Source of the DNA: Deltaproteobacteria bacterium
Lineage (GTDB): Bacteria > Desulfobacterota > Syntrophobacteria > BM002
Direction: 5' to 3'
Assembly (NCBI GenBank): GCA_019309045.1
Contig: JAFDGZ010000007.1
Location: 1-64,000, forward strand
Length of the DNA: 64,000 bases
A program made the position numbers and the translations under genes. The notes under the pieces were generated by a model, which searched no databases, was not told the origin of the DNA, and saw nothing but the letters and a program-made list of their open reading frames with translations. The stretch's first letter is position 1, and each line of letters begins with the position of its first letter. This document shows positions 57,403 to 64,000 of this stretch, one piece after another.

Positions 57403-58353
57403 ATGAGAGTGAAATTCTGGGGAGTTCGCGGGTCTATCCCAGCTCCCATCCAACCACAAGATATCGAAGACAAGATTATCAGGGCATTGGTGGGCGCCAA
57501 AGATATGTCGCTGTCGAGCCACGAGGAAGTGGTCCGCTATGTGCAGAATCTGCCCTACCTCCAGCGCAGCACCACCGGAGGCAACACCTCCTGTGTGGAG
57601 GTAACAGGGGATCATTCGGAAATTATCCTCGATGCCGGCTCCGGCATCCGCCAGCTGGGAATGGAGCTGATGCGAGGCCCCTGCGGTCAAGGCAGAGGAG
57701 TCATTCACCTGCTCATGAGCCATACCCACTGGGACCATATTATGGGATTTCCCTTTTTTATGCCTGCTTATATCCCGGGTAATCGGATTATTATTTATGC
57801 TCGCCATCCTCAAATCGAAGAACGCTTCCGCAACCAACACCACCCCAACCATTTCCCGGTGGCTCTAGAAACCATGTCAGCACACATTGAGTTCGTTTCC
57901 TTGAAAAGCGACTCTCTGTTCACCAATGGCGAGTTTAACATCTCCACCATAGCTCTGCGGCATCCAGGCGGCTCGTACGCCTACAAGATCGAAAAAGATG
58001 GACGTGCTTTCATCTATGCCACTGACGGGGAATACAAGGATTTGTCCGAAGCAAAACTGCAGCGGTACCTAGAATTCTTTGCCAAGGGCCAGGCACTCGT
58101 ATTTGATGCCCAGTTTACCCTGGAAGATGCCACGGAAAAGGAAGGCTGGGGACACAGTTCTTCATTTGTCGGTGTTGATATCGCTTTGCGGGCGGCTATA
58201 AAAGAGCTGATCCTTTTTCATCACGAACCCTCGTATAATGATGACAAACTGCAGGAGATCTATGACAAGACGCTCCATTACTATCAAAAGGTTCGCCAGG
58301 GTCGTACCCTGAACATCATCATGGCCAGAGAGGGCCTGGAGCTAACGATTTAA
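57403..58353 (+). CDS. MBL-fold metallohydrolase
   Basis: The 316-residue protein has the metallo-beta-lactamase core with MSHTHWDHIMGFPFF (HxHxDH-type metal site), TTGGNTSCVEV upstream, YATDGEYKD as a third metal region and a late FHHEPSYND. The N-terminus MRVKFWGVRGSIPAP is typical of a subgroup related to phosphonate/PhnP-like and RNase Z-like hydrolases. The substrate is unknown. It lies 4 bp before pgeF, so the two are cotranscribed with pyrK. Confidence 0.88.
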   Translation: MRVKFWGVRGSIPAPIQPQDIEDKIIRALVGAKDMSLSSHEEVVRYVQNLPYLQRSTTGGNTSCVEVTGDHSEIILDAGSGIRQLGMELMRGPCGQGRGVIHLLMSHTHWDHIMGFPFFMPAYIPGNRIIIYARHPQIEERFRNQHHPNHFPVALETMSAHIEFVSLKSDSLFTNGEFNISTIALRHPGGSYAYKIEKDGRAFIYATDGEYKDLSEAKLQRYLEFFAKGQALVFDAQFTLEDATEKEGWGHSSSFVGVDIALRAAIKELILFHHEPSYNDDKLQEIYDKTLHYYQKVRQGRTLNIIMAREGLELTI

Positions 58354-58357
58354 CACG

Positions 58358-59173
58358 ATGGGAGCAGCCATCCATAGCAGTCTCCCCAGTGTTGCTGCTT
58401 TGAAGCGCTGCAGCTGCAACGGGATCCCCTTTTATCGGTTTCGTCAACTCGCCGAGTGTGAAGCCGCAGGCCACGCCATTTTTACCAGGCTGGGTGGCGT
58501 TAGCCCTCCCCCATTTGATTCTCTGAACGTTGGCTACAACACTGGTGACAAGGCGGCCAATGTCCGGCAGAATCTGGCTAGAATCACCATGGTTACCGGG
58601 AGCTCCAGACTCCTTTTTTCTCGCCAGGTCCACGGCAGCAACATAATGATCGTCAATATGAGCCCTCAGATCGATCCCGAGCTGCCTTCTCCCTACCATG
58701 GTTATGACGGCTTCATTTGCCCTCTGCCGAATGTGGTTCTGCTGGTGAAAATAGCTGACTGCCAGGCTGTCTTGCTTTTCGATCGACAACAGCGCGTGGC
58801 GGCGCTGCTGCATGTTGGCTGGCGCGGCAACGTGGACAACATTGCTGCCAAAGCAGTCCATTTGATGGTACATCATTATCACAGCCGGCCGCAGGAGATT
58901 CTGGCGGCTATCGGCCCTTCTCTGGGACCTTGTTGTGCCGAATTTCGCCAGTGGCGAGACTATTTTCCAGGGCACTTCAGGGAGTTCGAGACAGAAGAAA
59001 ACCACTTCGACCTCTGGGCCCTGAGCCGTCAGCAGTTGCTGGATGCTGGTCTGGTGGCCGAACATATTGAAATCGCCGGCCTCTGTACAAAGTGTCATAC
59101 TGACATCTTCTTCTCCTACCGGGGCGAGGGAGAAACCGGCCGTTTTGCTGCTGCCTTGTGGACATGCGGTTAG
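58358..59173 (+). CDS. pgeF: Multi-copper polyphenol oxidase / purine phosphorylase family (PgeF/YfiH)
   Basis: The 271-residue protein belongs to the YfiH/LACC1 family, linked to cleaving mis-incorporated peptidoglycan precursors and to purine nucleoside phosphorylase activity. The three metal-ligand regions are present: LFSRQVHGSN, IADCQAVLLFD and ALLHVGWRGNVDN. IGPSLGPCCAEF follows. It starts 4 bp after the MBL gene and overlaps pyrK by 10 bp. The exact substrate in this organism is unknown. Confidence 0.9.
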   Translation: MGAAIHSSLPSVAALKRCSCNGIPFYRFRQLAECEAAGHAIFTRLGGVSPPPFDSLNVGYNTGDKAANVRQNLARITMVTGSSRLLFSRQVHGSNIMIVNMSPQIDPELPSPYHGYDGFICPLPNVVLLVKIADCQAVLLFDRQQRVAALLHVGWRGNVDNIAAKAVHLMVHHYHSRPQEILAAIGPSLGPCCAEFRQWRDYFPGHFREFETEENHFDLWALSRQQLLDAGLVAEHIEIAGLCTKCHTDIFFSYRGEGETGRFAAALWTCG

Positions 59174-60033
59174 CCGAATTGTGGCATGGCTGCTGCTTGC
59201 AAGGCAGCCAGAAGGATGAGCGTTCATTGCTCCTGAAAAACGCACCAGTACTTTTCAATGAGCAGGTGGCAGCGAATCTGTATCATGTGGGATTCGAGTG
59301 CCCTGACATTGCCCGCCGTGTTCAGCCCGGTCAGTTTCTCATGATCCGGGTGGCCAGGGAATTCGACCCTTTGTTGCGGCGGCCGTTTGCTGTGCATCGA
59401 CTCGAATCCGCCTGCATTGAAATTCTCTACCGCGTTGTAGGCCGTGGCACCTCAATTCTTGCCGGGCTTACGCCTGGAGACAGTATCAACATTCTAGGGC
59501 CGCTGGGACGCGGCTTCCGCCTCCCATCCGGCGGAGGTCCCATTCTTCTTGTGGCCGGCGGCATAGGCATAGCTCCCCTGCCCTTTCTCGCAGAGATTCT
59601 GCTAGCTGCCGGGAACACCGGGCCGCATTATCTCTTGTTCGGAGCAGGCAAGGCTGAAGAACTCGTATGCGTGGACCACCTGGAGGATCTGGGATTTGTC
59701 ACTACTGTGGTCACTGAAGACGGCAGTTCGGGAGAGAAGGGTCTGGTGACTGATCATCTGGAGAGATGGCTCGATGGACAGCAGCAGCTGCCCGTATTGA
59801 TTTACTCCTGCGGACCCTATGCCATGCAAAGAAAAGTGGCGCACTGCGCCCTTCGCTTCGGCATACCCTGCCAGCTGTCTATGGAGGCCCTGATGGCCTG
59901 CGGCGTAGGTGCTTGTTTGGGCTGTTCTCTCCGCTGCAAACCACCTGCGTCTGAAACTGAACCTTACTATGCCAATGTCTGTCAACATGGTCCTGTATTC
60001 ACAGCAGAAGAGATTATCTGGGAGCAATGTTGA
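59164..60033 (+). CDS. pyrK: Dihydroorotate dehydrogenase electron-transfer subunit PyrK
   Basis: PyrK passes electrons from PyrD to NAD through FAD and a [2Fe-2S] cluster. I chose the ATG at 59164, which overlaps pgeF by 10 bp and gives 289 residues; a GTG two codons earlier is possible. The FAD domain has RPFAVHRLE and the NAD domain LLVAGGIGIAPLPFLAEIL. The C-terminal cluster Cys are visible in MACGVGACLGCSLRC and ANVCQHGPVF. The partner pyrD follows 98 bp downstream. Confidence 0.93.
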   Translation: MRLAELWHGCCLQGSQKDERSLLLKNAPVLFNEQVAANLYHVGFECPDIARRVQPGQFLMIRVAREFDPLLRRPFAVHRLESACIEILYRVVGRGTSILAGLTPGDSINILGPLGRGFRLPSGGGPILLVAGGIGIAPLPFLAEILLAAGNTGPHYLLFGAGKAEELVCVDHLEDLGFVTTVVTEDGSSGEKGLVTDHLERWLDGQQQLPVLIYSCGPYAMQRKVAHCALRFGIPCQLSMEALMACGVGACLGCSLRCKPPASETEPYYANVCQHGPVFTAEEIIWEQC

Positions 60034-60131
60034 CAAGAAGCTGCAACTCTGACGTCTCTGGCTCACCATGGTAGTTATCGGCTATGGCTGGGTGGAGCGC
60101 AAGCAAGAATCAGCAGCAGAGGAGTATGTAG

Positions 60132-61109
60132 GTGACTGGCCCCACCTCTGAGACGAAGCCGCAATATTCGCCCTTGAACCGGCAGGGGTTGGCAGTACAA
60201 CTGGGCCCTTTGCAGTTGAAAAATCCTGTCATGGTGGCCTCGGGCACTTTCGGCTATGGTCAGGAATATGTCGATATGGTCCGGCCAGACCTTCTGGGAG
60301 CGCTTGTGGTCAAGGGCATCTCCCTGGAACCACGCCCGGGCAATCCACCGCCGAGAATCTGGGAAACCTATGGTGGTATGCTCAATGCCATCGGCCTGCA
60401 AAATGTGGGGGCTCGGGTCTTTGTCGAGGAGAAGCTCCCCTGGTTGAAGACTTTTGCAGTGCCTGTGATCGTCAACATCTTTGGCAACACCCTCGAGGAG
60501 TACAGAAGCCTGGCAGCAATGCTGGACGGCTGCCCGGGCATCGCCGCACTGGAAATCAACATCTCCTGTCCCAACGTCAAGGCGGGCGGCATGGTCTTTG
60601 GCACCGACCCCCACATGGTATCCCAGGTTGTGGCTATGGTAAGGTCAGCAACTGCCCTGCCTATCATTACCAAACTCACCCCAAATGTCACTGATATCAC
60701 AGTTACTGCCCGGGCTGCAGAGCAGGCTGGCTCAGACGCCCTGTCTTTGATAAACACCATCTCCGGCATGGCCGTGAATGTGGAGACCAGGAGACCGAGG
60801 TTGGCTAATGTGGTGGGCGGCCTGTCCGGGCCGGCAATAAAACCAATAGCTCTCAGACTGGTCTGGCAGGTAGTGCAAGCGGTCAGCATTCCTGTGATAG
60901 GTCTCGGCGGCATCTCGTCCACCGAGGATGCTCTCGAGTTTCTCATTGCTGGCGCCCGGGCCATTCAGGTGGGTACAGCAAACTTCGTCAATCCCCGCAT
61001 CACCCTCGAGATTATTGAGGGATTGCAGACCTATCTCCAGCGGCATGGTTTCAGTCACATCAATGAAGTAATCGGTTCACTGCAACTCTCTGAGTCCAGC
61101 ACAGACTAG
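60132..61109 (+). CDS. pyrD: Dihydroorotate dehydrogenase B catalytic subunit
   Basis: PyrD oxidises dihydroorotate to orotate in pyrimidine synthesis. The 325-residue protein starts at a GTG at 60132 with GGAG about 7 nt upstream. FMN-enzyme motifs are NPVMVASGTFGYGQEYVD, VKGISLEPRPGNPPPRIWET, LEINISCPNVKAGGMVFG with the active-site Cys of class 1B, and IGLGGISSTEDALEFLIAGA. The adjacency of pyrK supports the NAD-linked class 1B enzyme. Its end overlaps selB tail to tail by 4 bp. Confidence 0.95.
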   Translation: MTGPTSETKPQYSPLNRQGLAVQLGPLQLKNPVMVASGTFGYGQEYVDMVRPDLLGALVVKGISLEPRPGNPPPRIWETYGGMLNAIGLQNVGARVFVEEKLPWLKTFAVPVIVNIFGNTLEEYRSLAAMLDGCPGIAALEINISCPNVKAGGMVFGTDPHMVSQVVAMVRSATALPIITKLTPNVTDITVTARAAEQAGSDALSLINTISGMAVNVETRRPRLANVVGGLSGPAIKPIALRLVWQVVQAVSIPVIGLGGISSTEDALEFLIAGARAIQVGTANFVNPRITLEIIEGLQTYLQRHGFSHINEVIGSLQLSESSTD

Positions 61110-63031
61110 CCAGCTCTCCTTTTCTCCCGCAACCGACGAATATCGCCAACCCTGATGGTAAAACGAGTGGCATCCAGATATTCCAGCAGAGGGATGGTGT
61201 ACTTCCTGCTCGTCTCGGTAAGCTTCTTGAACTGCGGTGTGGTAATTTCTGCGTGACTCTCGAAAAATTGCAACAATCTTGTCTTGAGATCCTTTAATGG
61301 TTCATGGTGAAAAAACATATCATTTTTTATCTTTACCAGAATACCCTGTTCGAGCATCCAGGCAAGAACCTGGGAGGCCTGTTCGACCGGCACTCCCAGT
61401 CTCTCTGTTACCTCACGAAAAAAAGGCGGCTGCAAACCAGCCTGACGATAGATATCTTCAATTTTTCCCCGGATATCTTCTTGATCTTTGCCCAGGGAAA
61501 CCTGATGGGAGCTGAGACGGACCACCTCTTTTTCCTGCACTATCTCTCCCCGGCTGACCAGTCTCTGGATGAGCTCATTGAAAAGCTTGGCATCCACGCC
61601 TTTTGGCATGCGAGCAAACAACTCTTCTTTGTTCATACCCGACCGCAAGGGTTCTCTCTTATGAAAACGGTGGAGCTGCTCTTCGAGAAACTGCTTCAAT
61701 TTGGCCATCACCCTACTGCCCACAACCCGGCGTGCATCTCGATCAAACTGAATTGCTTCCCCTTTGCTGAGAAGCTGCTGCAATGCCTGGTCAAACTCCT
61801 TGCGTGGCAGGTTGGTCCTGATGTTGAGCTCCTGCAGCCTGATCCCCTTGTAGCCGGCCTCCTCGAGGTGAAGTCTGAGCATCTTCACGGCGTCTGCCGA
61901 CTCCAGGGTTTCCAGGGCTTTCAATGTGGCTGGCACCAACCTTTTGCGTTTGACTGGAGCCGGATGTAAGATTTGCCCTCCCCCTATGGTCCTCACTGGG
62001 GAATAACTCCGCACTACGAAGCGATCTCCTCTCCGCACTGCCACTGGTTCGTCGAAGCGCATCTGGGCGAAGCCACTGGCTCCGGGAGCCAGCTGTTCAT
62101 TGTCGAGCAAGATGCAGGTAGCGATCATCTCGCTGGTGCCGGTATGGAAACGCACCTTGGCTCTGTTTTTGAGAACACGCGGGGCGCTCTCCAGATGCTG
62201 TAAACGAACGTCAACCATATACGAAGGTATCAGGCTGTCTGGAGTAGCCAGTACGTCCCCACGGCGGACAACAGCCTTTTCTACTCCCTGGAGATTGATG
62301 GCAGTTCGTTGGCCACTCACAGCCTCACTAACTTCCTGATTGTGAACCTGAAGTCCCCGTACCTTGGTCTGCAAGCCTTGAGGATAAAGAAGGAGGGTGT
62401 CCCCGGTCCTGACCTTGCCCGACACCGCCGTGCCTGTCACCACCGTACCAAATCCTCTCATGGTAAAGACACGATCCACTGCCAGTCTGAAGTCCCCGCC
62501 GCTGGAGCGTGCCTCCACTTTCTCACAGAGCTCCTGCAGCTCTTCCACCAGCTGGCTGAGACCTTGGCCGGTGACCGCTGACACAGGTACAATGGCTGCT
62601 GAGGCAAGAAATGTTCCCTGCAGAAAATCTCGCAGATCTTCCTGCACGAGTTCCAGCCAATCCGGGTCGTCAACCAGATCGATCTTGGTCAAGATCACCA
62701 GGCCCTGCTTCACCTTCAGCAGTTCACAGATCTCTAGATGCTCCCTGGTTTGCGGCATCACACCTTCATCAGCAGCCACCACCAGGGCAACCAGGTCAAG
62801 GCCTGTGGCCCCAGCCACCATATGCTTGACGAACTTTTCGTGCCCGGGAACGTCAACGATGCCGATAATCTGCTCGTTGGGAAGTCTCAGATGGGCGAAG
62901 CCAAGTTCAATAGTGATGCCCCGCTCTTTTTCCTCTTTCAAGCGGTCTGTATCTATGCCTGTAAGAGCTTTGATCAAAGTGGTTTTGCCGTGATCAATAT
63001 GTCCAGCAGTGCCAAGAATAATCTGTTTCAT
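61106..63031 (-). CDS. selB: Selenocysteine-specific elongation factor SelB
   Basis: SelB is the EF-Tu-like GTPase that brings Sec-tRNA to UGA codons marked by a SECIS hairpin. The 641-residue protein has the G domain ([58 protein letters not shown]). EF-Tu-like domains 2-3 follow, and the C-terminal winged helices that bind SECIS RNA occupy about residues 375-641 (LVRASHS-type helices around [19 protein letters not shown]). selA, selC and selD are not in view. Confidence 0.95.
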   Translation of the reverse strand: MKQIILGTAGHIDHGKTTLIKALTGIDTDRLKEEKERGITIELGFAHLRLPNEQIIGIVDVPGHEKFVKHMVAGATGLDLVALVVAADEGVMPQTREHLEICELLKVKQGLVILTKIDLVDDPDWLELVQEDLRDFLQGTFLASAAIVPVSAVTGQGLSQLVEELQELCEKVEARSSGGDFRLAVDRVFTMRGFGTVVTGTAVSGKVRTGDTLLLYPQGLQTKVRGLQVHNQEVSEAVSGQRTAINLQGVEKAVVRRGDVLATPDSLIPSYMVDVRLQHLESAPRVLKNRAKVRFHTGTSEMIATCILLDNEQLAPGASGFAQMRFDEPVAVRRGDRFVVRSYSPVRTIGGGQILHPAPVKRKRLVPATLKALETLESADAVKMLRLHLEEAGYKGIRLQELNIRTNLPRKEFDQALQQLLSKGEAIQFDRDARRVVGSRVMAKLKQFLEEQLHRFHKREPLRSGMNKEELFARMPKGVDAKLFNELIQRLVSRGEIVQEKEVVRLSSHQVSLGKDQEDIRGKIEDIYRQAGLQPPFFREVTERLGVPVEQASQVLAWMLEQGILVKIKNDMFFHHEPLKDLKTRLLQFFESHAEITTPQFKKLTETSRKYTIPLLEYLDATRFTIRVGDIRRLREKRRAG

Positions 63032-63071
63032 CTATTTGTTCCTCTGGTGTAAAAAGCCCTCGTTGCTGCGG

Positions 63072-63512
63072 CTAAGACCCCTCTCCTTTGCCAAGATCCT
63101 GGATCATATAAGTAAAAAGTCCAACAGAGAAAAGCTTCCCGGCTTCAGAACGCAGCTCCACTTGACAGAGAGCGATCTGGCGCCCGCGATGAACAACCTG
63201 CCCCTGGGAGATTATCATGCCAGCAGTGGCCGGACGGAGAAAGTTTAGCTTGAATTCAATGGTGGGGATAACAACCCGCAGAGGATCTGCAAGAACTGAA
63301 TAGAGAGACATACCCCCTGTTACATCAGCAAGAACCGCCAGGACCCCACCCTGAACTACCCCCATGGAGTTCTCGATTTCCTTCCTGTACGGCAGGGCAA
63401 GGGTGGCAGTGCCAGGCCGCACAGCTATCATCTCGATGCCCATGAAGGATATAATGGGATTCCGCCTCAGCCTTTCAGAGATTCCCAGACGCTGCTTTTC
63501 CGTGATCTGCAA
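63072..63512 (-). CDS. PaaI-like hotdog-fold thioesterase
   Basis: I chose the TTG at 63512 because AGAGGGAG lies 5 nt upstream; a GTG at 63548 lacks a ribosome site. The 146-residue product has the hotdog core: MGIEMIAVRPGTATLALPY, then VVQGGVLAVLADVTGGMSLYSV with the helix typical of PaaI-type acyl-CoA thioesterases, and EFKLNFLRPATAG. The acyl substrate is unknown. It lies 40 bp after selB's start on the opposite side of that gene's upstream region. Confidence 0.8.
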   Translation of the reverse strand: MQITEKQRLGISERLRRNPIISFMGIEMIAVRPGTATLALPYRKEIENSMGVVQGGVLAVLADVTGGMSLYSVLADPLRVVIPTIEFKLNFLRPATAGMIISQGQVVHRGRQIALCQVELRSEAGKLFSVGLFTYMIQDLGKGEGS

Positions 63513-63645
63513 CTGTTCTCCCTCTAGCCTGGCAACTTCGCGGCACACATCAGTTCATTGGCTGATCTCGCCGGATTTTCTTCTAGCTCGAGCACTGCAC
63601 TCCGGATTAGGCTATTGCAAGGGTCCTCCCTTATTCTTCTGCACG

Positions 63646-64000
63646 TTACAACTCGCCCCTCTGTATCATCCGGGTAATCATTCTAATACGTTTGCGATCC
63701 GTATCTCGGCAACCCTTATAACTAAAACCGAAGTCGAGCCCCAGCACCACGAAGTCTTTTTCCCTGCAAAGAAAATCCACGCACACATCTGAAAGTCGAG
63801 CTGCTCTGGCAATGGCGCCGGCTGTTTCTATGGCGAACTCCGGAAGTTCAGCCAAACTCAAAGAGGTTCTCTGAACCGGAACTGCTTGTCTGCCCTCAAA
63901 ATGAACACCTTCTCTATAACCGCATATCACTCGGTAATTGAAGACCTTGATTGCCAACTTCCATTGATACTCGACAAATTCTTGTATATATGCTGGATTA
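63646..64000 (-). CDS. ATP-grasp-like protein, partial (5' end off window)
   Basis: The frame is open from the window edge to a TAA at 63646, giving about 117 C-terminal residues. It reads like the C-terminal lobe of a RimK-type ATP-grasp ligase: YIQEFVEYQWKLAIKVFNYRVICGY, FAIETAGAIARAARLSDVCVDFL and VLGLDFGFSYKGC. In RimK proteins the corresponding region carries a metal-binding Glu-x-Asn; here it is LDFGF, so the active site may be altered. The family call is tentative because the N-terminal part is missing. Confidence 0.5.
   Translation of the reverse strand, partial: NPAYIQEFVEYQWKLAIKVFNYRVICGYREGVHFEGRQAVPVQRTSLSLAELPEFAIETAGAIARAARLSDVCVDFLCREKDFVVLGLDFGFSYKGCRDTDRKRIRMITRMIQRGEL

Noticed and set aside
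1-64000. CRISPR arrays, insertion sequences, prophage genes, rRNA or tRNA genes
   Set aside because: No regularly spaced repeats, transposase or integrase motifs, or clover-leaf sequences were seen. A tRNA scan would be needed to exclude the last.

Overview
The window looks like a chromosomal segment from a Gram-negative anaerobe, most likely a deltaproteobacterium (Desulfobacterota). I infer this from several things: two sigma-54 systems, an HrcA/CIRCE heat-shock operon, selenocysteine factor SelB, a precorrin-2 dehydrogenase/HemA/CcsA-type cluster as seen in sulfate reducers, a full LivKHMGF transporter, outer-membrane functions (LolA, CusC), and moderate GC. The exact taxon cannot be read from the sequence alone.

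Layout. 1-8.7 kb is a metal-resistance block. A ZraS-like sensor kinase, cut by the left edge, is transcribed divergently from cusC-cusB-cusA. Both sides have sigma-54 type -24/-12 promoters. A membrane histidine kinase whose phospho-acceptor His is a Tyr closes the block. 9.2-18.4 kb holds housekeeping genes on the plus strand: glyQ-glyS, smc-ftsY, glgC. 18.4-26.7 kb is on the minus strand: gatC-gatA, an LpoA/LppC-like lipoprotein, and hrcA-grpE-dnaK with a perfect CIRCE and an intrinsic terminator. 27.2-32.9 kb is also minus strand: a sensor kinase and sigma-54 response regulator pair with an atypical C-terminal DNA-binding domain, a TPR membrane protein and rarA. 33.2-38.2 kb is livK-H-M-G-F. 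38.5-43.5 kb has murU-like, amgK-like and der on the minus strand and nagZ diverging on the plus strand, which suggests peptidoglycan recycling. A 127-bp multi-hairpin inverted-repeat element sits between nagZ and murU. 43.6-52.0 kb holds two unknown membrane proteins, a YihY protein, a YegS-like lipid kinase, ssb, tatA, a Cys-rich protein and hemA/ccsA/sirC. 52.1-64.0 kb holds plsC, ftsK, lolA, a small membrane protein behind a strongly structured leader, an MBL hydrolase, pgeF, pyrK, pyrD, selB, a thioesterase and a right-edge-truncated ATP-grasp-like gene.

Most of the window is ordinary core genome. No CRISPR array, prophage, insertion sequence, rRNA or tRNA was seen. The most unusual items are the sigma-54 activator with a winged-helix C-terminus, the His-less kinase attached to the cus operon, the inverted-repeat element at 42262-42388, and the folded leader at 56264-56363. 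All start choices, promoters and folds were read by eye; no alignment or folding program was run.
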